Source: Anaerozeibacter sp031551775
Lineage (GTDB): Bacteria > Bacillota > Clostridia > Christensenellales > Aristaeellaceae
Assembly (NCBI GenBank): GCA_031551775.1
Contig: JAVBND010000008.1
Span: 1-36,530 of the forward strand
DNA length: 36,530 nt
Reading direction: 5' to 3'
How positions within the stretch are numbered: position 1 is the first letter of the stretch; every line of letters starts with the position of its first letter. Shown here piece after piece: positions 22,452-30,756 of the stretch. A program made the translations under genes and the position numbers. A model generated the notes under the pieces. That model was not told where the DNA came from. It worked only from the letters and a program-made list of their open reading frames with translations, and made no database searches.

Positions 22452-24740
22452 ATGAGTGTAGGAAAGAGTTTGAAGCGCGTGGACGCCTATGAAAAGGTGA
22501 CCGGGCGCGCCATGTACACCGCCGACCTGGCCTCCCCCAACATGCTGGTGGCCAAGGTGGTCAGGAGCACCGTCGCCAACGGGCTGGTCAAGTCGTTTGA
22601 CCTGGGCGAAGCAAACAAGACCAAGGGCGTCGTCAAGATCGTGACCTGCTTTGACGTGCCCGAGATCGATTTTCCCACCGCCGGGCACCCGTGGTCAACC
22701 GATCCGGGGCATCAGGACGTGGCCGACCGGCGCTTGCTCAACCGCCGCGTGCGCATCTACGGCGACGATATCGCCTGCGTCATCGCCGAGAATGAAATCG
22801 CCGCAGAAAAGGCCGCGCGGCTGATCAAGGTCGAATACGAGGAATACCCGGCGCTGGTCACGCCCGACCAGGCCATGGCCGAGGGCGCAAGCTTGATTCA
22901 CGAGCGTTCGCCCGGCAACATCCTCCGGCACACGGTGAGCAAGGTGGGCGAGACGGACGCCGAACGCGCCATGGAGGGCGCGGCGCTGGTTCACGAAGGC
23001 CGGTATGAAACGCAGGTGGTTCAGCACTGCCACATCGAAGTGGCCCTCTCCTACGCCTACATGGAGAAGGGGCGCATCGTCGTCGTTTCCTCCACGCAGA
23101 TCCCCCACATCGTCCGGCGCGTGGTGGGGCAGGCGCTGGGGATCCCGTGGGGCAAGGTGCGCGTCATCAAGCCCTACATCGGCGGCGGGTTTGGCAACAA
23201 GCAGGAAGTGCTCTACGAGCCGCTGAACGCCTTTTTGACCACGCAGGTCGGCGGGCGCGCGGTAAAACTCGAGCTTACGCGCGAGGAGACCATGGCCTGT
23301 ACCCGCACCCGTCACGCCATCCGCTTTGACCTGAAGACCGCGATGAACGAAGACGGCCGCCTGATCGCGCGGCGCGTTCGCGCCGTGTCCAACCAGGGCG
23401 GCTACGCCAGCCACGGCCACGCGATCATCCTCAACTCCATGGGCCTTTTCCGCATGCTCTATCAGGACGAGAAGGCGCTCGAGCTGGACGCCGCGACCGT
23501 CTACACCAACATCTCCTCGGGCGGCGCGATGCGCGGCTACGGCATCCCGCAGGCGATCTTCGCGTGCGAGTCCCAGATGGACGACATGGCGCTTAAACTT
23601 GGCATCGATCCGGTCGAGATCCGAAAGCGAAACGCCATGAAACTCGGCTTTGTCGATCCGGGAAGCTCGATTACCTGCTTCTCCTCCGGCCTCATTGAGT
23701 GCCTTGATAAAGGCAAGGAATACATCCGCTGGGATGAGAAGCGCATGAAGTACAAAGACCAAAGCGGCCCCGTCCGCCGGGGCGTCGGCATGTCGCTGTT
23801 CAGCTACAAGACCGGCGTGTACCCGATCTCCCTTGAGACCGCGTCGGCGCGCATCGTGCTCAACCAGGACGGCTCGGTGCAGTTGTCCCTCGGCGCGACC
23901 GAGATCGGCCAGGGCGCGGACACCGTGTTCACCCAGATGGCCGCCGAGACCATCGGCCTCAGCGATGAAAACGTGCACATCGTCTCCACCCAGGACACCG
24001 ACCTCACGCCCTTTGACACCGGCGCGTACGCGTCGCGCCAGACCTATGTGAGCGGAATGGCCGTGAAGAAGACCGCCGAGGCATTCAAGGCGCGCCTGCT
24101 CGAATACGCAGCGGGGATGCTCAAGGCGGATGCCGGGGAACTCGACGTTTGCGGGGACCACATCGAGCGGATCGCGGACGGCGAGAACCTGCTCTCGCTT
24201 GAGAATCTCGCGATGGAAGCGTTTTACTCGCTCACCAACTCAACCCACATCACCGCCGAGTGCAGCCACCACGCAACCGACAACACATACGCCTTTGGCA
24301 CCTGCTTTTGCGAGATCGAGGTGGACATCCCGCTTGGCAAGGTCAAGGTATTGGACATCGTCAACGTGCACGACTCGGGCGTTTTGATCAACCCGCAATT
24401 GGCCCAGGCGCAGGTGCACGGCGGCATGAGCATGGGATTGGGTTTTGCGCTTTCCGAGCAGCTGCTGTACGACAAAAACGCCAAGCCGCTCAATGACAAC
24501 CTGCTCGACTACAAGCTGCCCACGGCCATGGACACGCCGGAACTCGCCGCGCGCTTCGTCGAGACCATCGACCCGACCGGTCCCTACGGCAACAAGGCGC
24601 TGGGCGAGCCGCCCGCGATCCCCGTGGGCGCGGCGATCAGAAACGCGCTGCTTCACGCGACCGGCGTAGCGGTCAACTCCACGCCGCTAACCCCCCAAAA
24701 GCTCTTCGAGCACTTCGCCGAACACGGCCTGATTCCATGA
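22452..24740 (+). CDS. xdhA: Xanthine dehydrogenase molybdenum-binding subunit
   Basis: Large molybdopterin subunit of the xanthine dehydrogenase/aldehyde oxidoreductase family, 762 aa. It hydroxylates xanthine (or, in some anaerobes, works in reverse on urate). Cofactor and active-site segments: GGGFGNKQEV near residue 245, GAMRGYGIPQ near 358, EIGQGADTVFTQMAAE near 484, and GEPPAIPVGAA near 718 with the catalytic glutamate. ATG 22452 is preceded by GGGAGGATG; the longer frame lacks such a site. It follows guanine deaminase by 51 bases and precedes the FAD and Fe-S subunits. No cofactor-insertion (XdhC/CoxI-type chaperone) or selenium genes are in the window. Confidence 0.94.
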   Translation: MSVGKSLKRVDAYEKVTGRAMYTADLASPNMLVAKVVRSTVANGLVKSFDLGEANKTKGVVKIVTCFDVPEIDFPTAGHPWSTDPGHQDVADRRLLNRRVRIYGDDIACVIAENEIAAEKAARLIKVEYEEYPALVTPDQAMAEGASLIHERSPGNILRHTVSKVGETDAERAMEGAALVHEGRYETQVVQHCHIEVALSYAYMEKGRIVVVSSTQIPHIVRRVVGQALGIPWGKVRVIKPYIGGGFGNKQEVLYEPLNAFLTTQVGGRAVKLELTREETMACTRTRHAIRFDLKTAMNEDGRLIARRVRAVSNQGGYASHGHAIILNSMGLFRMLYQDEKALELDAATVYTNISSGGAMRGYGIPQAIFACESQMDDMALKLGIDPVEIRKRNAMKLGFVDPGSSITCFSSGLIECLDKGKEYIRWDEKRMKYKDQSGPVRRGVGMSLFSYKTGVYPISLETASARIVLNQDGSVQLSLGATEIGQGADTVFTQMAAETIGLSDENVHIVSTQDTDLTPFDTGAYASRQTYVSGMAVKKTAEAFKARLLEYAAGMLKADAGELDVCGDHIERIADGENLLSLENLAMEAFYSLTNSTHITAECSHHATDNTYAFGTCFCEIEVDIPLGKVKVLDIVNVHDSGVLINPQLAQAQVHGGMSMGLGFALSEQLLYDKNAKPLNDNLLDYKLPTAMDTPELAARFVETIDPTGPYGNKALGEPPAIPVGAAIRNALLHATGVAVNSTPLTPQKLFEHFAEHGLIP

Positions 24741-24755
24741 AGGAGGGAACGCGCG

Positions 24756-25634
24756 ATGTATGATATTCAAAAAATGGTCACGGTAAAAAGCGTGGGCGAG
24801 GCGATCAAGGCGCTTACGGAAGACGCGCGCGCCATCGTGATCGCGGGCGGCAGCGACGTGCTGATCAAGATTCGTCAGGGCAAGCTCGCCGGATGTTCGC
24901 TGGTCTCGATCCGGGACATCGAGGCGCTTCGCGGCGTCGCCATGGAGGCGGACGGAACCATCGTGATCGGGCCTCTGACCACCTTTGGCGAGGTGACAAA
25001 AAGCGAGATTGTGAAAAAGCACATTCCGGCACTCGGCTACGCAACCGATCAGGCGGGCGGGCCGCAGCTCAGGAACATGGGCACCATCGGCGGCAACGTG
25101 TGCAACGGCGTCACCAGCGCCGACAGCGCCGCCGCGCTTTTGACGCTGAACGCGCATCTCACGCTTGAAGGGCAAAGCGGCAAACGAACCGTTGCGCTCA
25201 AAGACTTCTACGCGGGACCCGGCAAGGTGCACATGGACCGCGCGGAGATTTTGACCGAAATCCGAATCCTCAAAAGCGATTACGAGGGCTACGGCGGGCA
25301 CTACATCAAGTACGCCATGCGCGAAGCGATGGACATCGCGACGCTTGGCTGCGCGGTCCACGCGAAGGTGAAAGGCGGCCTGATCGAGGACGCGCGGCTC
25401 GCGTTTGGCGTCGCCGCGCCCACGCCCATCCGCTGCCCCGGCGCGGAAAGCGCGGTCAAGGGATTGCCCGCGAACGAAGAAACGTGCCGCCTGTTCGGAG
25501 AAGAGGCGGTCAAGGAGGTCAACCCGCGCACCAGCTGGCGCGCGAGCCGCGAATTCCGGCTTCAATTGGTGAAGGAGCTCTCCAGCCGCGCGCTGAAGGC
25601 GGCCATCGAAAACAGGGGAGGCGCTTGCGAATGA
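24756..25634 (+). CDS. xdhB: Xanthine dehydrogenase FAD-binding subunit
   Basis: FAD subunit, 292 aa, passing electrons from the iron-sulfur subunit to NAD or another acceptor. FAD contacts are seen in IVIAGGSDVLIKIRQGKL at about 29-46 and GPQLRNMGTIGGNVCNG at about 103-119. The C-terminal CO dehydrogenase flavoprotein-like domain begins near 175. ATG 24756 lies 15 bases after xdhA, with AAGGAGGG upstream. The stop overlaps the start of the Fe-S subunit gene by 4 bases. Confidence 0.94.
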   Translation: MYDIQKMVTVKSVGEAIKALTEDARAIVIAGGSDVLIKIRQGKLAGCSLVSIRDIEALRGVAMEADGTIVIGPLTTFGEVTKSEIVKKHIPALGYATDQAGGPQLRNMGTIGGNVCNGVTSADSAAALLTLNAHLTLEGQSGKRTVALKDFYAGPGKVHMDRAEILTEIRILKSDYEGYGGHYIKYAMREAMDIATLGCAVHAKVKGGLIEDARLAFGVAAPTPIRCPGAESAVKGLPANEETCRLFGEEAVKEVNPRTSWRASREFRLQLVKELSSRALKAAIENRGGACE

Positions 25635-26113
25635 AGATCATTGAACTTACGGTAAACGGCAGACATGCCGAAGTCGCCATCGACGAGCGCGAGTCGCTGA
25701 CCGATATGCTCAGAAACCGCCTGGGGCTGACCAGCGTCAAGAAGGGCTGCGAAGTGGGCGAGTGCGGCGCGTGTACGGTCTTGGTCGATCAAAAGGCCAT
25801 CGACAGCTGTATCTACCTGGCCGCTTGGGCCGAGGGCAAGCACATCCTGACGGTCGAGGGCATCACGGGTGAAAACGGCGAGCTTTCCCCCATTCAGCAG
25901 GCGTTTGTGGACGAAGCCGCCATTCAGTGCGGGTTCTGCACGCCCGGCCTCATCATGTCGGCGGTCGAGATCGTGGGCTCGGGCAAGAAGTACACGCGCG
26001 AGGAGCTGAGGAAGCTGATCTCCGGGCACCTGTGCCGCTGCACCGGGTATCAGAATATCCTAAACGCGGTCGAACGCGTGGTGAACGAGGCGCACAAGGC
26101 GGTCGGCGAATAG
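25631..26113 (+). CDS. xdhC: Xanthine dehydrogenase iron-sulfur subunit
   Basis: Two-[2Fe-2S] subunit, 160 aa. The plant-ferredoxin-type cluster ligands are C40, C45, C48 and C60 (GCEVGECGACTVLV then SC). The second, C-terminal cluster is in CGFCTPG and HLCRCTGYQ. ATG 25631 overlaps the xdhB stop in ATGA; the longer frame is xdhB shadow. It is the last gene of the operon and is followed by the multi-hairpin 3' element. The symbol follows the Clostridium/E. coli xdhABC order; the name xdhC is also used for an unrelated insertion chaperone. Confidence 0.94.
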   Translation: MKIIELTVNGRHAEVAIDERESLTDMLRNRLGLTSVKKGCEVGECGACTVLVDQKAIDSCIYLAAWAEGKHILTVEGITGENGELSPIQQAFVDEAAIQCGFCTPGLIMSAVEIVGSGKKYTREELRKLISGHLCRCTGYQNILNAVERVVNEAHKAVGE

Positions 26114-26122
26114 GCAAAGGAG

Positions 26123-26147
26123 AGCGTATCGACAAAGTCGATACGCT
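26123..26147 (+). repeat. Hairpin preceding element copy B
   Basis: AGCGTATCGAC, AAA, GTCGATACGCT forms a perfect 11-bp stem with a 3-base loop, ten bases after the xdhC stop. No equivalent is present in copy A. Confidence 0.8.
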
Positions 26148-26148
26148 G

Positions 26149-26391
26149 TCATCGAAAATCTTTTGCCCCGGCAAAACCTTTTCGATGAGTGGGAAACGGG
26201 GCCAAATTGCTGAAAATCCTGCGGGATTTTCCGGGCGCAATTTGGACGGGTAGGGATTTTGAGTCGGGCGGGCGATAAAGCCCGCCCTTGGTCAAAATCC
26301 GATTCACCCCCGGCGCACAGGTCGCCGGGGGCGTTGTCCGGGGTTTGTTGATGAGCTGACCAATCCGGGGACAGTCCCCGGATTGGTTTTT
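26149..26391 (+). repeat. Multi-hairpin 3' element, copy B, ending in a terminator
   Basis: The stems lie at 26149-26188, 26202-26245, 26255-26299 (outer GATTTTGA/TCAAAATC, inner GGGCGGGC/GCCCGCCC), 26307-26331 and 26359-26387. The last is followed by T5 (26387-26391) and should terminate the purine operon. The order and sequence match copy A (78-315, minus strand) except for the terminal hairpin. In the second stem, TTCC/GGAA of copy A is TTGC/GCAA here, a base-pair-conserving change. Confidence 0.82.
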
Positions 26392-26483
26392 ATACACGTC
26401 CGATTTCCGCCCGGGAACCCCGGGGGCTTCGCGAGGCGACAGGGAGTTGGTCCGTGCCCTGCCCCTTGGTCGTCCACGAGCGA

Positions 26484-27689
26484 TCACGCGCAGGTTAAGT
26501 TCACCAGCACCTGTACCATCTTCTCCATCGACTCGACCACCACGCACTCATGCCGTCCGTGATAGTTCATGCCGCCCGTCGATAGGTTCGGGCACGGCAG
26601 GCCCATGAACGAAAGCCTCGCGCCGTCGGTTCCGCCGCGCACCGGCCCGACCTTGGGCGTGACCCCCGCCTTGATCATCGCGTTCTTCGCGCGCTCCACG
26701 ATCTCTAGGCGGGACGCGAGCACCTCGCTCATATTGTAATAGCTGTCCTTGAGCGTGACCGCGACCGTCCCCGCGCCGTGCTTCTCGTTCAAAAACAGGG
26801 CGATCTTCTCCGCCAGCGCCTTCTTCTCCTCAAACGCCTGCTTGTCGTGGTCGCGCACGATGTAGTTCATCCGGCATTCCTCCACGCGCCCGCTCATCGA
26901 GGTCAGCAGGAAGAATCCTTCGTACCCCTGCGTGTGCTCGGGCCTTTGCGCCGCGGGCAGCATCTGGTGAAACTCCATCCCGATCAGCTGCGCGTTCTTC
27001 ATCTTGTCCTTCGCCGTGCCCGGATGAATGTTTACGCCCTTGACCTCAACCGTCAGCGATGACGCGTTGAACGTCTCGTACTCAAGCTCGCCCAGTTCGC
27101 CGCCGTCAACCGTGTAGGCGTATGCCGCGCCAAAGCCCTGAACGTCAAACTTGTCCGCGCCGCGCCCGATCTCCTCGTCCGGCGTGAACGCAAGGGCGAT
27201 CTTGCCGTGCTGAAGCTCGGGATGGCGAAGGATTTCTTCCGCCGCCGTGATGATCTGCGCGATGCCCGCCTTGTCGTCCGCGCCGAGAATGGTCTTCCCG
27301 TCGGTCACGACCAGCGTCTGCCCCGCGTATTTTTTGAGGAACGGGAATTGCGCGATGGACAAAAGCTCGCCCTCGTCGTTGAGCGTGACGTCCCGCCCAT
27401 CGTAATGTTCAATGATCCGCGCGTTCATGGGCGTGCTGGGCACGTCCCTGACCGTGTCCATGTGCGCGATCAGGCCGATGGTCTCCATCCTTGGGTCGGT
27501 CGCCGGAATCGAGGCGTAGACGTAGCCGTGCTCGTCCATCCGCGCGTCGTCAAGGCCCAGCGCCTTGAGCTCCTCCACCAATGCCGCGCCGAACACCTTC
27601 TGCCCGGGCGTGCTCGGGCAGCTTTCCGATTGCTCGTTTGACGCCGTGTCCACCTTGATGTAGCCCATGAACCGGTCAAGTACCTTCAT
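26484..27689 (-). CDS. pepT: Peptidase T (tripeptide aminopeptidase)
   Basis: M20-family zinc aminopeptidase, 401 aa, that removes N-terminal residues from tripeptides in the cytoplasm. Zinc and catalytic segments: GLIAHMDTVRD, LGADDKAGIAQI, FTPDEEIGRGADKFD, and GGTDGARLSFMGLPCPNLSTG with the final NYHGRHE. The length matches the family. ATG 27689 has AGGAGG 7-8 bases upstream and overlaps the stop of the upstream amidotransferase-like gene by 14 bp, so the two are translationally linked. Confidence 0.95.
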   Translation of the reverse strand: MKVLDRFMGYIKVDTASNEQSESCPSTPGQKVFGAALVEELKALGLDDARMDEHGYVYASIPATDPRMETIGLIAHMDTVRDVPSTPMNARIIEHYDGRDVTLNDEGELLSIAQFPFLKKYAGQTLVVTDGKTILGADDKAGIAQIITAAEEILRHPELQHGKIALAFTPDEEIGRGADKFDVQGFGAAYAYTVDGGELGELEYETFNASSLTVEVKGVNIHPGTAKDKMKNAQLIGMEFHQMLPAAQRPEHTQGYEGFFLLTSMSGRVEECRMNYIVRDHDKQAFEEKKALAEKIALFLNEKHGAGTVAVTLKDSYYNMSEVLASRLEIVERAKNAMIKAGVTPKVGPVRGGTDGARLSFMGLPCPNLSTGGMNYHGRHECVVVESMEKMVQVLVNLTCA

Positions 27690-28407
27690 CGCCTTTGTCC
27701 TCCTTGCCTTCCTTGCACGCGTTGATGAACGATCCAAAAATCACCTGGCTGTCAAGATCCCACCCCGCAGTGCACTCAGGATGCCACTGAACCGCCATCA
27801 TAAACCGCTTACGGGGATCATAAAACGCTTCGATCAGCCCGTCGGGCGCGTAAGCCATGGGCTCAAGCCCCGGCGCGAGCGCCTTCACGCCCTGGTGGTG
27901 GATGCTGTTGACTTCGATCGCTTCAAGCCCCGGCGTAAAGAGCGGGTTGCCCGCCACAAGCCTGACCTCGTGCGAAGGTTGGTCGTAGGGCGATTCCTGG
28001 TCGTGGCGAAGCCCGGTCCCGGTGTCTTGCGCCAGGTCCTGATGAAGCGTTCCGCCCAGCGACACGTTGATGACCTGGAGCCCTCTGCAAATGCCGAGCA
28101 CCGGCTTGTTTGCCTCAAACGCAAGCGGCAGAAGAGCGAATTCCAGATCGTCGCGCGCCGCGTCGGTCTCGCCGCATACCTCGCGCGCTTCCTCGCCGTA
28201 CCGCGCCGGCGCAACATCCGCTCCGCCGGTCATCAAGAAGCCGTCCAGCCGCCGGATCAGTTCCCGAAGCGTCTCATCCGATGCGCCAAGCGGCAAAACA
28301 ACCGCCGCGCCGCCCGCTTTTTCAATGCTTTCTATATACGTCTCAGCCATGCGTACGCGCTGGTGCCGCGCGTCATGCTGCGGCGCGAGTCCAATAATGG
28401 GCCTCAT
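27676..28407 (-). CDS. Gamma-glutamyl-gamma-aminobutyrate hydrolase-like (peptidase C26)
   Basis: Class I glutamine-amidotransferase-like hydrolase, 243 aa (PuuD family). The nucleophile cysteine is in VLGICRGLQVINV, and the histidine-glutamate pair in AVQWHPE near the C-terminus. The N-terminal PIIGLAP and GFLMTGGADVAPARYGE are also family-typical. ATG 28407 follows GGGAGGAG. It is the first of two genes, with peptidase T. It may cleave gamma-glutamyl bonds of small compounds. No puu genes are nearby, so the true substrate is open. Confidence 0.9.
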   Translation of the reverse strand: MRPIIGLAPQHDARHQRVRMAETYIESIEKAGGAAVVLPLGASDETLRELIRRLDGFLMTGGADVAPARYGEEAREVCGETDAARDDLEFALLPLAFEANKPVLGICRGLQVINVSLGGTLHQDLAQDTGTGLRHDQESPYDQPSHEVRLVAGNPLFTPGLEAIEVNSIHHQGVKALAPGLEPMAYAPDGLIEAFYDPRKRFMMAVQWHPECTAGWDLDSQVIFGSFINACKEGKEDKGDEGT

Positions 28408-28439
28408 CCGTTCTCCTCCCGTCCGCTACCCGTCTAGCC

Positions 28440-28468
28440 ATGATAGCAGAACGGGCGGCAAAAAACAA
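28440..28468 (-). promoter_or_regulatory. Promoter of the C26-pepT operon
   Basis: On the minus strand TTGTTT (28463-28468) and TATCAT (28440-28445) are 17 bases apart. The TGC before the -10 gives an extended -10. Confidence 0.6.
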
Positions 28469-28502
28469 TCACAAAATGGATATGGATGGCAAAGACCCAA
28501 AA

Positions 28503-28535
28503 ATCATGACCACCGGCCGAGCCGGTGGTCAGAGT
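28503..28535 (-). terminator. Terminator of the lipoprotein operon
   Basis: On the minus strand GACCACCGGC and GCCGGTGGTC form a 10-bp stem, followed by ATGATTTTTGG. The upstream flank GCGTTTGTTGACACTCTGACC resembles the linker before the last hairpin of the multi-hairpin element. Confidence 0.85.
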
Positions 28536-28551
28536 GTCAACAAACGCCCGC

Positions 28552-30678
28552 TTAGCCGCCCTCGTAATCGGCCAAGGCGTAATCCCAAGCGGTATCCGAG
28601 TAGATATAGGTCAAAAAGTCTACGTCGGCCACGCCGTCGGAATCGTAGCCGCGGTCGTTCTGGGCGTCGATGACCGCGAGCATGGTGTTTTTGTCGAAGG
28701 TCCTTGGCTTGACCTCGCTCTCGGCGCGGATATAGCCGAGTTCAAGCAGGCGCTGTTGCAGCGTGAGGACCGCGTCGCCCGTATCGCCGCGCTGGAGTTT
28801 TTTGTAGGGCGCGGGCGTCGGTACGGACTTCTGGTAGACCGGCGCGTCGTCCGAGAACAGGATCTCCTGAAGCGCGATGGAAGCCACGCCGTTTTGCTTG
28901 ACGCCGAGGGCCGCTTGGAAGAGCTTGACCGCGTCGGTGGTCAACTGCTGGTAGTTTCCGCCGATCGCGCCTTCGAAGTACCCAAGTTCCTTCAGCCTTC
29001 TTTGAAGCTGCTTGACATTCGTGCCGCTGTCGCCCTTTTGCAGTTTCTGGTATTCGCCCGAAGGCGTAGGCGCCGACGTGGGGTCGGTTTGCTTGTTGGG
29101 CAGCGCGTCATCGGCAAAAAGCTTCTTTTGCAGCGCGGCCGTCGCGATGCCGGTCTTGGGCTTGCCGTAGCGCGCCTCAAACCGCGCCACCGCTTCGCTC
29201 GTCTTGCTGCCGAAATTTCCGTTGATGCTGCCCGAATAGTAGCCCAGCTCGGTCAACCGCTCCTGCAGGCGCATGACGGAGTTTCCGCTGTCGCCTTCGC
29301 TCAGGTCCGAATAGCCGGACGGCGCGGGCGAGACGTCGGGCTTGTACTTGGGCGCGGTGGAGGAGAACAGCTTCTTTTGAAGCGCTGCCGTGGCCGCACC
29401 GGTCTGCTTGACGCCGATCGCCTTCTGGAACAGTTTTACCGCGTCGGTGGTCTTGGCCAGGTAGTTTCCGAGCACTTCCCCGTCAAAGTAGCCCAGGTCC
29501 TTGAGCCGCTTTTGAAGTTTTTTGACCTCGGTGCCGCTGTCTCCGGGCGAGAGCAAAATATACTCCTCTTCATATTCCGGCTCGTCCTCAAACCCGTCGT
29601 AGTAGGGCGCGGAGGAGGAGAAGAGCGTCCTTTGCAAGGCCGCCGTTGCGACGCCCGTGGTATCCTGGCCCAAGGCTTTCTGGAACAGCTTGACCGCGCG
29701 CGCCGTGCCCGCGCCAAACGCGCCGTCGGCGGTGCCGGTGTAGTACCCGAGCGTCTTGAGCCGGGACTGCAAATTCTTGACCCGCGTGCCGCTTGAGCCT
29801 TGAGCCAGGCGCACGTAGCCTTCGGGTTCGACTTCCGGTTCGTCTTCGTCTTCCTCATAGTAGGGCGCGGAGGAGGAAAACAGCTTTTGCTGAAGCGCCA
29901 CGGTGGCGGTGCCGGTCGTGCTCAGGCCGATCGAGGATTGAAAGCGCTTGACGGCGTTGACGGTCGCCGAGCCGTACTCGCCGTCGGCGGTGCCGGTGTA
30001 GTACCCAAGCGTCCTCAGGCGGTTTTGCAACCGCGTGACGCGCGAGCCGGAATCGCCCTTGGAGAGCTGAATATACTGCGCGGTCGGCTCCGGCGCGACC
30101 GGGGCCCTGTATGTCGGCGCGTTTGAGGAATAGATCTCTTTTTGCAGCTCCGCCGACGCGATGCCGTTTTCGTTGTAACCGGTCATTTCCTGGAATTTTC
30201 GAACAGCCGTGACCGTGCCGCTGCCGTACTGGCCATCGACGGTGCCGGTATAGTACCCGAGCTTCTTCAGCCGGTTTTGCAAATTCTTGACAGCCGCGCC
30301 GCTGTCGCCGGACGCCAGGCGCTCATAGCCGGTCGAGGGCTTGGCGGTGGGCTTGGGCGTGGGCTTGGGCGTGGCGCTTGGCGGCACAACGGCGTCAAAC
30401 CACCCGTCGTCGTCATCAAGCGATTCTTCGCCCGTCACGGTATCGTCGCTCTTCCAGCTCTGGCCATAGTCGGTCGTCGGCAAGTTGTCCACGTCCGGCG
30501 TAGGGGCGGGCGTGGGCGTTAAGACAATCGCTTCCGGCGCGACGGTCGCAAACGGAAGCACCGCGTCGATTCCAAACGCCGACAACGGATCCTCAACGGT
30601 ATCGGGCGTGCTCGAACAGCCGCTCATGAAGAGGGCGGCGGCCAGCACAATCCCCGACAATAGAGTTAACTTACGCAT
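28552..30678 (-). CDS. Lipoprotein with seven peptidoglycan-binding repeats
   Basis: 708 aa. Residues 1-21 are a lipoprotein signal peptide with lipobox MSGC (ALFMSGCSS). A linker to about residue 115 is acidic and proline/threonine-rich. Seven PG_binding_1-type repeats follow, each with a GDSGxxVxxLQxRLxxLGYY pattern, and six end in a LQKxLFSSxAPxY-like segment. The seventh is degenerate and ends in WDYALADYEGG. Two inter-repeat linkers are strongly acidic (EEDEDEPEVEPE, DGFEDEPEYEEE). No catalytic domain is present, so it is a membrane-anchored, wall-binding protein. ATG 30678 has AAGGGTGA upstream; the longer frame lacks support. It follows the large membrane protein by 78 bases and may be its partner. 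Confidence 0.9.
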   Translation of the reverse strand: MRKLTLLSGIVLAAALFMSGCSSTPDTVEDPLSAFGIDAVLPFATVAPEAIVLTPTPAPTPDVDNLPTTDYGQSWKSDDTVTGEESLDDDDGWFDAVVPPSATPKPTPKPTAKPSTGYERLASGDSGAAVKNLQNRLKKLGYYTGTVDGQYGSGTVTAVRKFQEMTGYNENGIASAELQKEIYSSNAPTYRAPVAPEPTAQYIQLSKGDSGSRVTRLQNRLRTLGYYTGTADGEYGSATVNAVKRFQSSIGLSTTGTATVALQQKLFSSSAPYYEEDEDEPEVEPEGYVRLAQGSSGTRVKNLQSRLKTLGYYTGTADGAFGAGTARAVKLFQKALGQDTTGVATAALQRTLFSSSAPYYDGFEDEPEYEEEYILLSPGDSGTEVKKLQKRLKDLGYFDGEVLGNYLAKTTDAVKLFQKAIGVKQTGAATAALQKKLFSSTAPKYKPDVSPAPSGYSDLSEGDSGNSVMRLQERLTELGYYSGSINGNFGSKTSEAVARFEARYGKPKTGIATAALQKKLFADDALPNKQTDPTSAPTPSGEYQKLQKGDSGTNVKQLQRRLKELGYFEGAIGGNYQQLTTDAVKLFQAALGVKQNGVASIALQEILFSDDAPVYQKSVPTPAPYKKLQRGDTGDAVLTLQQRLLELGYIRAESEVKPRTFDKNTMLAVIDAQNDRGYDSDGVADVDFLTYIYSDTAWDYALADYEGG

Positions 30679-30756
30679 AATATCACCCTTCACTGGTGTC
30701 AATTGGCATGTCGTCTTTAGGACGCACAAGGCGCCGCGAAAGTTGCACCGCGCGTT

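Larger units (their letters stand above)
26114..26483. other. Convergent intergenic region with multi-hairpin element
   Basis: The 370-base gap between xdhC (plus) and peptidase T (minus) holds no gene. Bases 26123-26391 are the hairpin array. Bases 26392-26483 contain only a CCCGGG-rich inverted repeat without a T-run, and I see no terminator for peptidase T. Confidence 0.7.

Noticed and set aside
22695..24161. A 488-codon open frame on the minus strand
   Set aside because: It is a shadow of xdhA, whose protein is clearly recognised; long antisense frames are expected at this GC content.
28525..29796. A 423-codon plus-strand frame across the repeat lipoprotein gene
   Set aside because: It mirrors the internal repeats of the real gene and has no ribosome-binding site.
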